From positions 81,209,652-81,273,651 of the forward strand of contig NC_079496.1 in the NCBI RefSeq assembly GCF_030052815.1: DNA of 64,000 nt, read 5' to 3'. The notes under the pieces are model-generated. The model did not search any database. It was given only the letters and a program-made list of their open reading frames with translations, and was not told the origin of the DNA. Position numbers and translations under genes: made by a program. This document shows positions 11,136 through 24,427 of the stretch, in pieces. The stretch comes from Hevea brasiliensis (lineage: Eukaryota > Streptophyta > Magnoliopsida > Malpighiales > Euphorbiaceae). Position 1 is the stretch's first letter; each line of letters begins with the position of its first letter.

Positions 11136-11273
11136 TAACAACTGATATGATATATGACAATGCATTGAAAAGAGCAAACTCTATGTGCTTGTCATCTGCG
11201 CCACTGGTTCTGCCTACTTATCATGTATAAGTGCCTATCATGTTTGTTATATGGCATGAGACTCACCATTCCA
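11136..11273 (-). repeat. Copia LTR fragment, left part
   Basis: Matches the intact copia LTR near 60860-60985 (words such as TATGACAAT.CATTG and GCCTATCATGTTTGTTATAT). It continues at 15206 after the inserted solo LTR G. It joins broken pol sequence at its left, a deletion junction. Confidence 0.75.
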
Positions 11274-14200
11274 TGTCGCACCCTACCCCTCTGTAAGGCA
11301 TAACATGATCCCGTAGTATACCTAATGAATTACCAACTTCGTCTACTGATAACCCATTAAATATACTACAAGGGATTTTAAAACTTTTCTTACTTCTTTT
11401 TACAGTGGTGAGCACTATTTAGAGGTGTTAAGAATTGTTTTTTGAACTGAAGTGAAACAGTTAACACATTTGAATTATTAGGAATTTCTGTAAAAATTTG
11501 GGCAGAGTGCCATCTGTATTTTGAATAAAATAGTTCTTCAAAAACCTGTAAAAAGCACTTCAAATATATTTCTCAATCTCAAACTCCAACATTTAATCAA
11601 CACAATATGTTTTTCAACATTTGTCAACTCAAATCGACAATAATTTTTCAGTGTTTTCAAAGGCTGAGATAAAAGAAATATATCACAATATTTACAAACC
11701 AAAATAATTTACAATTTATTTTACAACTTCAATGTACAATTTTTAATTTACAACTGCTCAAAACCAAGAACGCTATATACATACAGTGAACATACATTAC
11801 AATACAAAATGCAAACTATAGTATACTCAATATACCTGACAATCTCTCATTGTAGTACTAGTAGCCTAGTCTGCTGCCTATTAGTCTGTCTACCTGCGAC
11901 AGCAATGAAAAGCTATCGCTGAGTAAAATTTAATCAGTGGTGCACAATAACAATTTGAAATGCGATATATAAATCTTTTATTGACAATTCACAAATCAAA
12001 TAATTCACAATTCCATTTCACAGTTTACAAAGTTCATATAATACAAATTTGATCAAACAATTGAATAACACAGTTTTGCCAATCAATAACACCATTTGAT
12101 CAAATAACTGAATAATACAGTTTTGCTAATCAATAACACCATTTGATCAAATAACTGAATAATACAGTTTTGGCAATCAATAACACAATTTGATTAAATA
12201 ACTGAATAATACAGTTTTGCCAATCAATAACACAATTTAGGCCATGACATAATTTTTCTGCACATGCCGTGTTGTACACCATGACAAGACACACTCACCC
12301 CAATAATCGAAATCAATGAGGGAGGAAGCTACCTAAATAATGAGTACTCATCCACACTCACCTTAGACTGGCAAGTCAAAGAGGGAGGAATATAATCACA
12401 CTCACCCCAGATTGATAAGTCAAAGAGGGAGGAATATAATAACAGTGTCATGCCAAGTGTGAATCAAAACAATTCCAAATCACAATATTTCATACAATTC
12501 CCAAATCACATTTTATCTCAAAATTTCCATTTGCAAAGTAGGCAACACAATGATTTCCAAATAAGATTCTCAAAGCCAAAACAATCAAAAATTATTCATA
12601 ACTCATTTTTCCAAATAAATTTTTTGGTAAAAACAGTAAATATAAAAAGTATTGTGCACAGACACAATTTAAAACTATAATGTTCAAATAAATTTTTAAG
12701 TAGAAAATAAGAAATCAAAATTATTATGCACAAACACAATTTAAAACAATAACATACAAATAATCATAATTTATTTCAATTGAAAAATTCAAAAGAAATA
12801 ACTGTTGTGCACAAACCTCTGATATATGCCTTTGGCCCTAACTCAGTGTTCCTTATGCTTCTCAATATCCTTTTCAACTGAAACACACAATTTAAAGTGT
12901 TTCAGTACTCAATGAATTTGTTTCTAATAATTAAATCCAATATTTAAATTTTCTTGGTACTATTCCCTTCAATTCATTTCATTAGTCAACCTATAATATT
13001 GACCCTTGATGCACTCTAAGTGAGTCAATTCTAATGTTACCAATATATCACATTTAATAGCCTTTTAGTGTTGGTACATGTTACCAAATTCATTTTCAAT
13101 TATATTGCATTTTATTGCAATTTTCCAGATTTCGGTATACTAATTTGACCTAACCGGATGACCTAGTTCCCTCAGTTTTCGGGTTTCGGTCAAAACTACA
13201 AACTTATAGATCTATGTCTTATTGCACGCGGGGCAAAATTTCAGGTCATTCTGAGTTTACTAGACCAAGTTATGGTCATTTTACTATTGCTGGTCAGAAT
13301 GTACCAAAATGGTCACTTTAGGTCATTTTTAGGTCACTTTTGGTTTGGCTAGTTTTTGGACCCGAACTTATGCAAGCTATTTGGCTTGGTTCTGGCTATT
13401 TCTGGGCTTTGATGTCTTCATAAGACTTGTAGATATATGTCTCAAATATTCATGGTAAAAATTGTAGGTCAATTGGACCTGTTTTGAGTGAGTTATGGCC
13501 AAAATACTAACTGCCCAAATGGTCAATTTTCAGGCCTTAAATGCACTAATCCGAATTTGGTCATTTTTCAAGTTACCTTCCAAGTAGAATTTTGGTAAGC
13601 TTCCTTCATGAAAGTTGGCACTTTTTGTGCCTAGTTTCACCTTCAATTGGTCTCATACCAATTGGAGCCACACACTTAAGGTTCTAAGCCAAAACATACA
13701 CTGCCCTGTTATTCATTGTTCATCACTCATCAAATACACATCCTATGCCTACCAAGTTAACTCTTACATGTCATTTCTATTTTGTACCTTACCATTAACA
13801 CATTTCACAACACTTTTTTGGTCATTTTGGCAGCTTGTAACAACACTCATTATGCACATTATAGTACATAATTTTCCAAGTTCAAATTACAAACAATTTA
13901 ATCACATAACCTAGCTCATTTACATGTCCAAACTCACACCTTCATACATATGTACATGCTGCCATAACAAGTACAATAATTCAATAATATAATTTCATAA
14001 ACAAAACCACAAAATAACATATCTTGATATACACTTCAAGTTTGCCGAATTGTACCTCTCTTTGAATTAACTTCCAAGCTTCCAAAATCAAGTGTACTTT
14101 CACATATACTTAGTATACATCACCCAATTTATTCCTATAAATATAAACACTTCATCAACACTTTAATCTACCATTTACATGCAAAGATAAACTACCCTTA

Positions 14201-15205
14201 TTGAAGTTCCATGGCTGCCAAAAATATACCTCTCCCTTAACTCATCAAACCTAAAAAATCCTTCCATAATTCCACTACCCATAACATCCATACAAGGTTT
14301 AATGAAACAATAATAAAAAACACATACTTACTACTTTGGAAACCCTTCAAAACCTTGACTAAACTTGATCTTCTTGCTGCCTATCTACTGCCCAAGTGGT
14401 GTAGAAAAACTTTTGTGAAGGAATCAAATGGAATGGAGGTGGGATTCATGGTTGCATGGAGCTTGCGACAATTTGGCCATGGAGGTTTTCATCCTTCAAT
14501 TTCGGCTGGTTTTTTTTAGGAGGTTGAAGAAGATGAAAATCTGCTGCCCAAATGAAGGTTTAGTGGTCCACTTTAGGTGTGAGTGGAGCACTAAGTGAGA
14601 ATATAATATTTGTTTATTCTTAAGTTTCCTTATTCCCACATTAAGCTCCTATCTTTTGCTATTTACATTAGGTACCACCAATTTAATTTTTCATGACATT
14701 TTCCAAGTGTAATATCATGTATTTTTAATGGAAATTTAGGTTAAAAGATAACTCGGGGTGTCAAATGACCACAATGCCGCTGTTCGGGTTGTATTCCCGA
14801 TTTTTCGGTAACACTGAGTTTTATCCGTTTTCTCAATTTCTCACTTTTCTTTGTACTAATTAATTACTTTTTCTTTGATATTTCTAATAGTATTTATACT
14901 TCAATAGGTCTTTAATTATGTCTTAAAAATATTTTTCAGGGTTCCCCGCAGTTCAGGGCTAGTCAATGTTCCATGCCGCAACTTCCCGGTGCGATCACCC
15001 ATCGCTACGGTTCTCGGCTCGTTTAACTTGGTTACATTTCATTGCTATTATTTTTTCTTTGTTTTTCTTGTCTCTTCTTTTCTTGTATTTCATTATTCTA
15101 TGTCTCCTCACTAATATTTAAATATAGTTCTAGGCATTCTAGCTGTCCGGACAGATACTGGTCACCGGAACAGTAGAACGCACTACCGAACATAGGGGTG
15201 TTACA
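11274..15205 (-). mobile_element. Solo Tekay LTR G (3,932 bp) with TSD TTCCA
   Basis: The plus strand begins TGTCGCACCCTACCC and ends TAGGGGTGTTACA. It is flanked by TTCCA at 11269-11273 and 15206-15210, and the intact copia LTR reads straight through this point (CACCATTCCATCTT). No internal region is present, so it is a solo LTR left by LTR-LTR recombination. It contains a tandem array with a unit of about 48 bp (about 12030-12240), a GGAGGAA-containing repeat of about 60 bp (12290-12440), an inverted repeat at 13641-13667, and a strong minus-strand splice-donor-like GTAAGTATGTG at 14321-14331. Confidence 0.92.
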
Positions 15206-15508
15206 TTCCATCTTATTTATATCTCATATAAATACCTTGGGAACAAACATGATTACAATCTTTCTGGATAAGTCATATCCTTATTGTGAAGTATCCTCGA
15301 TTGTGAACTAATTTATGATACTTTGTGCTAGAAATACTATCACTCATATTCTTAACAACTTAAGAATAAAACTTCTAATAAAATATCAATGGACCTTTTC
15401 TATTACACATAAATACATTATGTAAATGGAAAAGTGAAATTGCCTTTTGTTAATAAAATATGTACAAGATACATACTAAATGATATGTTCTAGGGCACAC
15501 TACTAACA
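15206..15508 (-). repeat. Copia LTR fragment, right part with intact terminus
   Basis: Continues the LTR interrupted by G and ends at 15508 with GGGCACACTACTAACA, the family's 5' LTR start on the minus strand (TGTTAGTAG...). Only about 440 bp of this LTR remain in total. Confidence 0.85.
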
Positions 15509-15685
15509 AGCAAAACCCTGCATACAAGAAAATTAACAAAATCAGCATACCATGGAACTTGGGATAAGGCTAATAGGCAATCATTGGGGAATGAGTCATC
15601 TATTGGCAACTCTTTAGCTTCTTCTAAGTCTTCATGTCTTAGCCTTCAGAGATGATCAGCTACTACATTCTCGACCCCCTTCTTG
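15509..15685 (-). pseudogene. Athila-type RNase H end and linker (fragment J, part 2)
   Basis: The minus strand reads KGVENVVADHL, a stop, then RLRHEDLEEAKELPIDDSFP and ALSQVPWYADFVNFL, typical of the Athila RNase H end and integrase linker. It joins exactly to 19213 once solo LTR I and one TSD copy are removed (..FDLEIKDK + KGVENVV..). The left end is cut by copia locus F. Confidence 0.8.
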
Positions 15686-18600
15686 TGTGACACCCCTTAC
15701 CCGACTACAGTGTAGCCGAGCAAGTTATGTCACTCAGTGTGCCGGAGCACTCTATTTTATCTTAATTCATTTTTAGCATAGTTTTGAAAATAACTTGTGA
15801 AATATAATTCATTTATTGAAATTGTAATTTATTTGAGGTTCCGAAAATTTTATAGAAAATCCGGCGGAGTACCGGCTAAAAATGGAGAAAACAGTTCTTC
15901 GGAACCTGTGAAAAACACTTCCTATGATCATATTCAATCAATCCCAACTCCAATTATCAAGAAAGTCTCAGAATAATTTCATCAATTTCATTTATTTCTC
16001 AATCATTCATCTCATGGTACTCATATACAATTCACATTTTGTATCACATCAAGTTACAGCAATTTCTTAACGATTTCTCTATTTGTCATTTCACATCATC
16101 ATTAGACTCAAATCATAAATAACTTCTCACATGTGATTTATAATCACAAATTACAAGTACTTACATTAATACAAAATTATATTACATTTGTTCAAATACA
16201 TATGTTAAAATAAGAGTTTAATTACCAAATTTACAAAAATCTCAAAATACAAAATGAGACCTAGTGTCCTACCAATGCACTGTGGATGGTGAGGTGACAC
16301 GGACACTATGCAGAACTGTGAACTGCCTTACCGAATCTGTGGTCTACTGGGCCCTCTGTCCAAATCTTCGCACTCACGTTGCAAAAGCGACGCGCTAAGC
16401 ATAAAGCTTAGTGGTGCAAATAATACATGAAAATATAATATGCAAATAAAAATAATAATTTCCTTGCTATTGTGTTCATAAGAAATGAATAATTACTAAC
16501 TTATTGTTTAGTCGAGGGCTAATCATGTTTTATGATATTAACTTCTTCATGCATTTCGTTAATTATTTTCTTCATGATCTTGAGCTTCTTTGTATTTTTG
16601 TAATCATTCCTGATTCTTAATTTTCGTATTTTCTTTAATAATCAGTTCAATCACAGTTATACTTTTCCATGCCCAAGTAACCTATACTGGACGACTGGAC
16701 TGGATAACGGGTCGTTGGCACTAGACACCGCGGTGCCTCGGGCCGTCATACCATGGGACGCAGAACGTCTACCACGTATGCAGTCAGTATGGCTAAAAAG
16801 CCATGATATCACATAATCGGGCATAAAAGCCATGAATATGGGCATAAAAGCCATGAATACGGGCATAAAGCCATGAATACAGGCATAAAGCCTTTCGCAG
16901 TACTGCTAACACAATACCCTATTGGCATGCCAATCTATCCAAACCAATCACATTAGGCCTACTAGGGCATTTTGCACTTTTAAGTTTCACAATTTTTGAA
17001 TTTCAAGTCTTGGTGTCACTATTCACTTCATTGGTCAACAAAAAGTTGACTTTTGCATTGAAAATAGTTGCATTGGTTTTAACACTTCCAATGTACCACA
17101 TTTTGCATTTAAAACTTGTTGGCATTAAGCATTAATACCATTTCTAAGCTTAAACCAAGAGAAGCAAAATTTTCAATTTTTGTAACTCAACTTTACTATT
17201 CCATTGGGCACTGTTGCAATAAGAATTTGAGGAAATGGTAAACATGAAAGTTGTTCCTTATTTTGTCTAGTTGAATTTCCTTTTTTGAATCACTCCATTT
17301 GGAGTTTTGTAGCTCAAGTTATGGCCAAAATAAGTTTATTGTTCACGTGCACTGTTCATGCTGAGATTTTGGGTCTGGCAGATTTTTGGTCCAACTTTGG
17401 TCAGTAATTTGATCAAGTTAAGTTCATAATTTGGTCTAACTTTCTTCTTATGAAATGTTCTACCATACCTTAGGTTTCCATCGGTTTAAGAATCGCCTAA
17501 ATCCGAGTTTTCTAGAGAGAGTTATAGCCATCCAAACATTACTGCTCAAGTGAAAATCTGCAGAGTTGCAGGTTTGATAACTTAACTTTGCCCAATAATT
17601 TGAATGGGTTAATGGCATAATTTGGGATAATGTTCTTCATGAAAGTTGTTTTTATATATCATATCTTGTTGCTGTAAAAATTTCAGGTCAATTGACCAAC
17701 TCTACAGTGAGTTATGACCAAATGAACAGTTACTGTTCATTTGGTCATTTCTGCAGGTGCTGTTGCAGGGTATCCGGATTGGGGCCAACTTTTGGTCCAC
17801 TTGCTTTGGTCTTTTGGGCATGGTTTCTTCAGCAAAAATGTGCCATTATAAGCCTAGTTTCATGTCCAATTGGCCAAACGCAAATTGGACCAACACAGCC
17901 CAAGATATGGCAGTCCAAGTGGACTGAAATTTCAGTCACCCTGCTGCACTTACAAGGCAGCCTACTCATTCCCTTTACCATGCTACATTTCAGTCCAAAT
18001 TATGGTCAACTTACCTAAAATGGTCACTAATTGACCCTTATAATGTTCTTTCACAATTTCATAAGCTAAATCCAAGTTTCACACCTCAAAACCCTAATTT
18101 CCATTATAAATTTTCACAACTATCTTAATTAATCACTTTCATTCCTTACATATATATATATATATATATATTTTTTAAACATACTCTCTAGTTCACTCTA
18201 AGTCCATTAAGACACTCAATCATGTTCCTTCTTTAGGGCTGCCAAAAATCATGGTGGACATACACATAACTTTTATTCATTTAAGTTACAAATTCATACT
18301 TGTTTCAAGTCTCTAGCATGGGATTAAAGAGTTTTAAGTATATATGTGCACTAACCTCTTGTAGGGCAGAATTTTCCCAAGTTAATCTTCACTTTCTTTC
18401 CCTTTCTAGGCTGCCAAACACTTCCCAAGAGGTAGAGACAAGTTTTTAGTGAAGGGACTTAGGGTTTTGGGGTGAGGAAAGCATGGAAATTGAAGCTTTA
18501 GAAAGTTTGTTAATGGAGGAGTGAGGGAGGAGGTGAAAAACGTTTTTGAAGGAGAAGAAGGGCTGCTGTTTGCTTTTTAATTCTTTGGTCTCTTTTGACT

Positions 18601-19212
18601 CTTTTTATTAGTTAATTTGATGGTTACTTAATTGTGATTGGTGGACAATTTTAAATGACCTCATAATATGTCATAATTGGCATTTTATTGTATTTTCTTT
18701 TCTCTTCTCTACTCACTTTCAATTAATTTTTTATCAATATTAATTCATATTTTATGTCATAATAATTATTTACTTAACTGGACAAGTCGGCCAAAAATCA
18801 CCTCTGAAGGCGAAATGACCAAAATGCCCTCCGTTTGGCTTAACGGGTCAAAATTGTCTGTACCGATTGAAAAATTTTTCTAGGTATTTTCTTGGCATTC
18901 TAATGCCATAGGAACCTCAATAACCCTTCTCTGGAGTCCCAAAAATTATTTTAAAATTTTTCCCCCGAGTCTAGGGCTCCTCGTTGCGAGAACCGCAACT
19001 TACCTCTGGTTACCCATCGCTTGGGCACCGGCTTGTTTAACTTGGTTGTATTTTATTTCTAAAATTTTTACTAAATTTTTCTTGTCAATATTTGAGTTAT
19101 TTATGGTTTCTCGCTTTAGTTTAAATATTTTTTCAGACGTTCTAGCTGTCCGGACCGACACCGGTCATCGGAACAGTAGACTGTACGGAATTGCTACGGG
19201 AAGGGTGTTACA
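15686..19212 (-). mobile_element. Solo Tekay-like LTR I (3,527 bp) with TSD TCTTG
   Basis: Starts TGTGACACCCCTTACCC and ends AGGGTGTTACA, with TCTTG at 15681-15685 and 19213-19217. The interrupted Athila frame is restored when it is removed. It is more diverged from E, G and D than they are from each other, and with K forms a second LTR subfamily (shared CTACAGTGTAGCCGAGCAAG near the start). It carries hairpin H1 at 16392-16417, hairpin H2 at 17864-17890, a (TA)10 microsatellite at 18151-18170, and a minus-strand donor-like GAGGTTAGTGCAC at about 18345-18358. Degenerate modules of about 200 bp occupy roughly 17150-17880. Confidence 0.92.
18151..18170. repeat. (TA)10 microsatellite in LTR I
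   Basis: Ten perfect TA units, followed by a T run. Confidence 0.95.
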
Positions 19213-19937
19213 TCTTGTCCTTGATTTCAAGGTCAAATTCCTGAAGTAATAAGATCCATCGAATCAATCTTGGCTTCGCTTCCTTTTTATTTAAAAGGCA
19301 TCTGATAGCAGCATGGTCTATGTATAAAATGACTTTTAATCAAAGAAGATAGGATCTGAATTTGTCAATTGCAAACACTACTATTAGGAATTCCTTTTTT
19401 GTGGTAGCGTAGTTGATTTGCCTGTCGTCAAGTGTCCTGCTGGCGCAGTAAATGGCATGGAGTTTTCTATCTTTCCTTTGTCCTAGTACTGCTCCCACAG
19501 AATAATCACTTGCATTGCACATGATTTCAAATAGTAGCTCCCAATCAGGTGGTTGTATAATAGGAGCTGAGATTAAGGCCTCTTTTATCCTGTTGAAAGA
19601 AGCAAGGCAATTTTCCTCAAAATTAAAGGAAACATCTTGAATTAATAAATTTGTCAATGGTTTAGATATTTTGGAAAAATCTTTGATGAATCTTCTGTAA
19701 AAGCCTGTATGTCCCAAAAAACTTCGCACTTCTTTAATTAATGTTGGTGGTGACATTTTTTTCGATGATCTCAATTTTCACCTTGTCAACTTTAATCCCT
19801 TTTTCTGATATCAGATGACCAAGGACTATGTCTTCTCTTACCATGAAGTGACATTTTTCCCAATTCAGAACCAGATTTGATTCTTTACATCTTTGCAACA
19901 CTTTGGATATGTTAGCTAAGCAATCATCAAAAGTAGC
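19213..19937 (-). pseudogene. Athila-type reverse transcriptase end and RNase H (fragment J, part 1)
   Basis: On the minus strand, RT C-terminal sequence (LVLNWEKCHFMVREDIVLGH, EKGIKVDKVKIEII) is followed, after a frame break, by 144 open codons (19340-19774) with EVRSFLGHTGFYRRFIKDFS, then RNase H from MCNASDYSVGAVLGQRKD. Related enzymes have CDASDY there, so the first catalytic Asp is changed to Asn. It continues to [20 protein letters not shown] and FDLEIKDK at the I insertion. The motifs match Athila (Ty3/gypsy) rather than Tekay. The fragment is truncated at about 19937, so only part of pol survives. Confidence 0.85.
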
Positions 19938-21351
19938 TTAAAAAATTATTTCTAATATGCTAACTTGTTTTATAATTTACTAAGTATTTAATTAAATTTA
20001 ATATACATACCAAACATGTGTTAAAATATAAACGAAATTGATTTTAGTGTTTACGGAATAGATTCTTATTATTACTACATATTACATACAAAATTGTTAT
20101 TTCAAGAAAGTTTAAAGGATACTTACTTTTTAATTATTACAGTTGTAATTGGGATAAGCTACCCTTAAGGAAAGACCTTTTTTCCTAGTATGGCAAGTTA
20201 ATCTTTGTCTTACTCCCATTAAGCTATACACAATTACCCTTTTTGGTACTTATCATAAGGCTACTTACCAATTTATTTCTAAAATAAAATAAACATAGAA
20301 ATTAAAATTTTAATCATTTGCAATCTAAGTAATTGAGCTTCTAAATGGCAAAAACTAAGCAATGGCCATGGGTTCTTCTAACCTAATTCTAACACTTCAT
20401 AATATCCCATCACATCATATAAAATAATAAATTAACAATCAAATACAATTTTCTATAGAAGAACATCAAATTACAAACATAAATGATAATTCCAAATTTT
20501 TAACAGATTCGTAGTGTTTTTGTATTTGAATTTCTAAAATTAGTTAAATATTTATAGAATTATAAAAAAATTCTAGAAGCATGCTAAGACATCATATCAA
20601 ACTCAAAAACTATTAGTTAGTCTAAAATCTCTACCAAATAATTTATAAGAAAATCATGGTTCACGACTATTATGCACTAGAGACAGATCTGCACTATTTT
20701 TTTAAAATCAATGTGTCTCACAAACCATGAAAGATATTTACATGAAACCAACAGAAAAAGTTAGAAAAGATCTTGAACTTATTTTTAAAATCAAGAATCA
20801 TAGAAAAAGATAAGAATTGAGGGAGATATTGGTCTTAATAGTCAGTTGTCCTACAAATCGCAGACAAATGATACCCTAAATTTAAATAGACATAACTTTC
20901 TCAATTTAAAGGCTTTTTGCTTAATTCTTAAGGCTAAAATCATTAGAATTTCATGAAAAATACAAATATAATTCTTACACAATTTTTAAAAAAACATAAA
21001 TGCATGAAAAATAATGAACAACATGAAGACGGAAATTTGACATGTGCATAGTTGTAAATTATTCTTAAATTTATCACATAAACATGAATGTTATGAATAT
21101 ATGAAACTATCTAAAGACATATAAATATGAAAGAACAGATACATGACATTTTTCTTAAATATTCATAATTTATAAGAAATACTTTACAAAATTCTTGAAG
21201 GTTTCTTGAAGAAAAAAGAAGAAAAAAAGTAGAAGAAAGAATGAGGGAGATGAGAAAAGCTTACCAAATTGGAGAGATGGAGTGAGAGTTTTTTTCTTTT
21301 TCTTGTCTTGTGTTGTTCTCTCCTTTGTCTTTTTCTCTCCTCCCTTTGTCA
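19938..21351. other. AT-rich stretch with no recognisable gene
   Basis: About 1.4 kb of AT-rich sequence with stops in every frame. There are no LTR ends, tandem arrays or protein motifs I can recognise. It could be decayed Athila noncoding sequence or host intergenic DNA. Confidence 0.6.
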
Positions 21352-24300
21352 TGTGATGCCTCTTACTCGATCTACAGTGTAGCCGAGCAAGGCGTGCCAC
21401 ATTCAGTGCCAGAGCACCCTATCTTATCTTGTCATGCACATTATTAATTTAAATTTCATTTATTCATATTATCCCATGTGTTAAAAAAATTTTTTTATCA
21501 CAATTTATTTTTGTGGAGATCTGAACAGAGTCTCCTCTGCTTTATTAGCGTTTGGCGGGTTTCACTATTCACCTATTAAAACAGTTTCACATCCATCTCA
21601 TTTTTCCATGTATCACATCATATTATCATTTGCTCATAGAAATTTCTCATATTCATTTCAAGTAAATACATTTCATTTCATTCATATAAAATCATGTACA
21701 ATATTTACAAACTATTATACAATCTCAAAATTTAAATACATGTCCCATTTATGTATAATGAGTAAAATATAAACTCTAGGTATACATGGGCCCTACCAAA
21801 AATATACTGCTGAGGTAACTCCCACACTATGTAGATCTGATAAAATCCCTATCTGGGCACTATTGCTACTACTGTTGATCTCCAGTACTTACGCATGGTA
21901 AACCAACACGCTAAGCGAATTGCTTAGTGGTGCATAAATTAAAGTATAAATAAACTAACTAATTAAAGATAATTATTCCATGTATAATTTCATAAAAATG
22001 CAGATTTCATGAATTTTGAGTCACTTACATGTTTATTGAACTTTGGGAGCAAATAAGTTTATCAGGATCTTTTCTGCCCAATTATTCCATATTCAGTCTT
22101 ATTAAATTCATATCAGTGCCCAAGTAACCTATAATAGACTATAAAAACTAGATGCACGAGAGTATACTAGTTAGACATCCATATGTCTATCATGTATACA
22201 TCTGTCATGTCAGGCACAAGGCTAGTGGGCAGGCATAAAGCCAGAAATCATATCAGGCACAATGGCTAACAGGCAGGCATAAAGCCTATAGAACAACCAT
22301 ATTGGACATATGTTGTCTACCAATGATACCTCATGTGGGCAGTACTGCTATCTGTAGTCCCTAATTAGTATACCAATTGATCCAAGCTAGATACATAAGT
22401 CTAGGTATACTTTGGGCAAATTAGTGTTATTAAATATTTATGGACTTATTATTTCATGTTTGCACTATTAGTGCTCTATAGTAAATTTCATGTTATTTGG
22501 CAAATCATTTAGGTAACTTTTATGTCATGTATCAAATAATTTCATGAACCTTTCTTTAGGTATAGATTCTGTCCCCTATCTTTACCTAACAATTTGGCTA
22601 AGATATAGGGACTGTTTCACCACACTTCCTTCATGGAAGTTATTCCTCTTTGTTTAAACTTTAATTTCTCTCTTGAATCACTCAATTTTTGGAGTTTCAA
22701 AACTCAAGTTATAGTCAATTTCCAAGATTAGTTCATTGAGCCTTTATGGTTCTAGAACCAGGCAGATTCTGGAGTCAAACTTTATCTTATCATTTGGGCA
22801 TGTTACGGCCATATTTAGGCCTAATATCCTGCATATGAGTAGTTCCCCTATGTCTTAGGGACACTCAGTTTCAAGAATCACAATTTTTAGGTTATGTAGG
22901 ATGAGTTACGGCTAATTAACTGACCTGGACTCATGAACCCTGTGCCTTCAAGATTTCAGGTTCAAGTTAGCATTTTTCATTCTCATTTTAGGGTTCTTGC
23001 ACTCAAAATTTAAGGAATATTCCTAAATTAAAGTAGGAGTCTTATTTCTTATGTTTTCAGAACAGTTTGGCTCATCCCAATTGGAGTTTTCTAGTGGGAG
23101 ATATGATATAAATACTATTCTAGGGTCAAGTGGCTATGTAGTTCAATTTTAGGATTTGGAATACTGGTTTATCCTAGCAAATTGTCCATGTTTCATTAGG
23201 TTCTGGATTTTTGTCAAAACATCAAAATTGTAGTTCTAGGTCTTTTGGAGATTTTAGCTTTAGAATTACTGCATTTGCAGTTTTGTGGACTGAGTTATGA
23301 CATTTTTCCCAAAACTGGTCGAATAAGTCAAAGTCCAGAATTTTAGGGTAGGTTTTGGTTCTGGCTAAAATTATTAACCTAACTTGGTCTAGCAAATTGA
23401 TTGGGCTAGAGTCAGAATTGGGCTCTGTGTTCTTCATGAAAAATGTGCTCCTATGTCTAACCTTTCCATTGGTTTAAGAATCAAGTCATTCTGACCTTCC
23501 TAGAGTGAGTTATGCCCATTTGAAGATTTACTATTTATATGATCATTTTTTCAGGTCCAGTAGGTGGTCACCCGGATTCAAGTCAATTTTAGGTCATGTT
23601 AAGTTTAGTTTCTAGGTAGGGTCTCTTCATAAAAAATATGGAATTATGTCCTAAGTTTCATTTCCAATTAGCCTTACACTAATTGGAGTAATGTGGCTCT
23701 ACTTATGGCCACATAACCATACTGGACTCAAGGTCCAGAATTCCCTGCACAAAAAATGGCACTTCTAATCTTTAATTTCTCCCAACTACCAAACTTCAAT
23801 CATATTCATTGCACTTCAAATAGTCAATAATCAACCTCAACACTGTCAATTTCAAGCCACATCACAAAATCTCCAAATTTAGGTTAAACCCTAATTTCAA
23901 AATCACAATCTCATACTACCTTTTGCAAAACAACATATAAATCATGCATCTCATCTTGTCTAAACTAGAATTCATGTTCACATACAATTAAACACATTAA
24001 TCTCTCCTTTAACCATGGCTGGCTAAAAATTGGCCTCATCAATTCATGCTTTATTCCTTCATTTTTCTTGCAATTCTATTGTATTTCAACTTGTTTTCAA
24101 GAATTAGAAGAGTAAGAGAGGTAGATTTAGCACTAACCTCTAGTGACCAATTCCAAGTTTTCCCAAAACTTCAAGTTCTTATCTTCTTTTTACTCCCAAA
24201 CTCTCAATCAAGGTCTAGTGACAATTTTTAGTGAAAGTAACTATGGAAAATATGGTGAGAATCAAGAGAAGAGGAAGTTTGAATGAAGAAAATGGTGGGA

Positions 24301-24388
24301 GGACTTAGCAATGGTAGTTCAGCCAAGGTGATATGAAGAGGAAGATGAAGCTAAGTGGTGATAAAAAGGAATTAATGGCATTTTTCTC

Positions 24389-24427
<39 letters not shown>

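Larger units (their letters stand above)
7126..15508. mobile_element. Rearranged Ty1/copia locus F (inverted and deleted), interrupted by solo LTR G
   Basis: Segments of the same copia family as element B appear in an abnormal order. A plus-strand LTR lacking its first part (7126-8915) is followed by the plus-strand end of RNase H (8916-9019), then about 49 bp of unrelated filler (9020-9068). Next come RT and integrase on the minus strand (9069 to about 11135), then a minus-strand LTR U3 fragment (about 11136-11273 and 15206-15508), whose right end, CACTACTAACA, is a true LTR terminus. Gag, most of protease and most of the 5' LTR are deleted. The whole lies next to an Athila fragment starting at 15509. 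Confidence 0.8.

Noticed and set aside
12030..12440. Regular short repeats resembling a CRISPR array
   Set aside because: Units are directly tandem with no unique spacers, sit inside plant LTRs, and recur in other LTR copies.
17692..18018. 108-codon Cys-rich open frame
   Set aside because: Inside solo LTR I on the antisense strand, within the degenerate modules. It is not conserved in other LTR copies.
19938..21351. Possible host gene in the only stretch not assigned to a transposon
   Set aside because: Stops in all frames, no splice-bounded coding blocks and no protein motif could be found.
21170..21400. 76-codon Lys/Phe-rich open frame
   Set aside because: Driven by purine/pyrimidine runs and it crosses the left end of solo LTR K.
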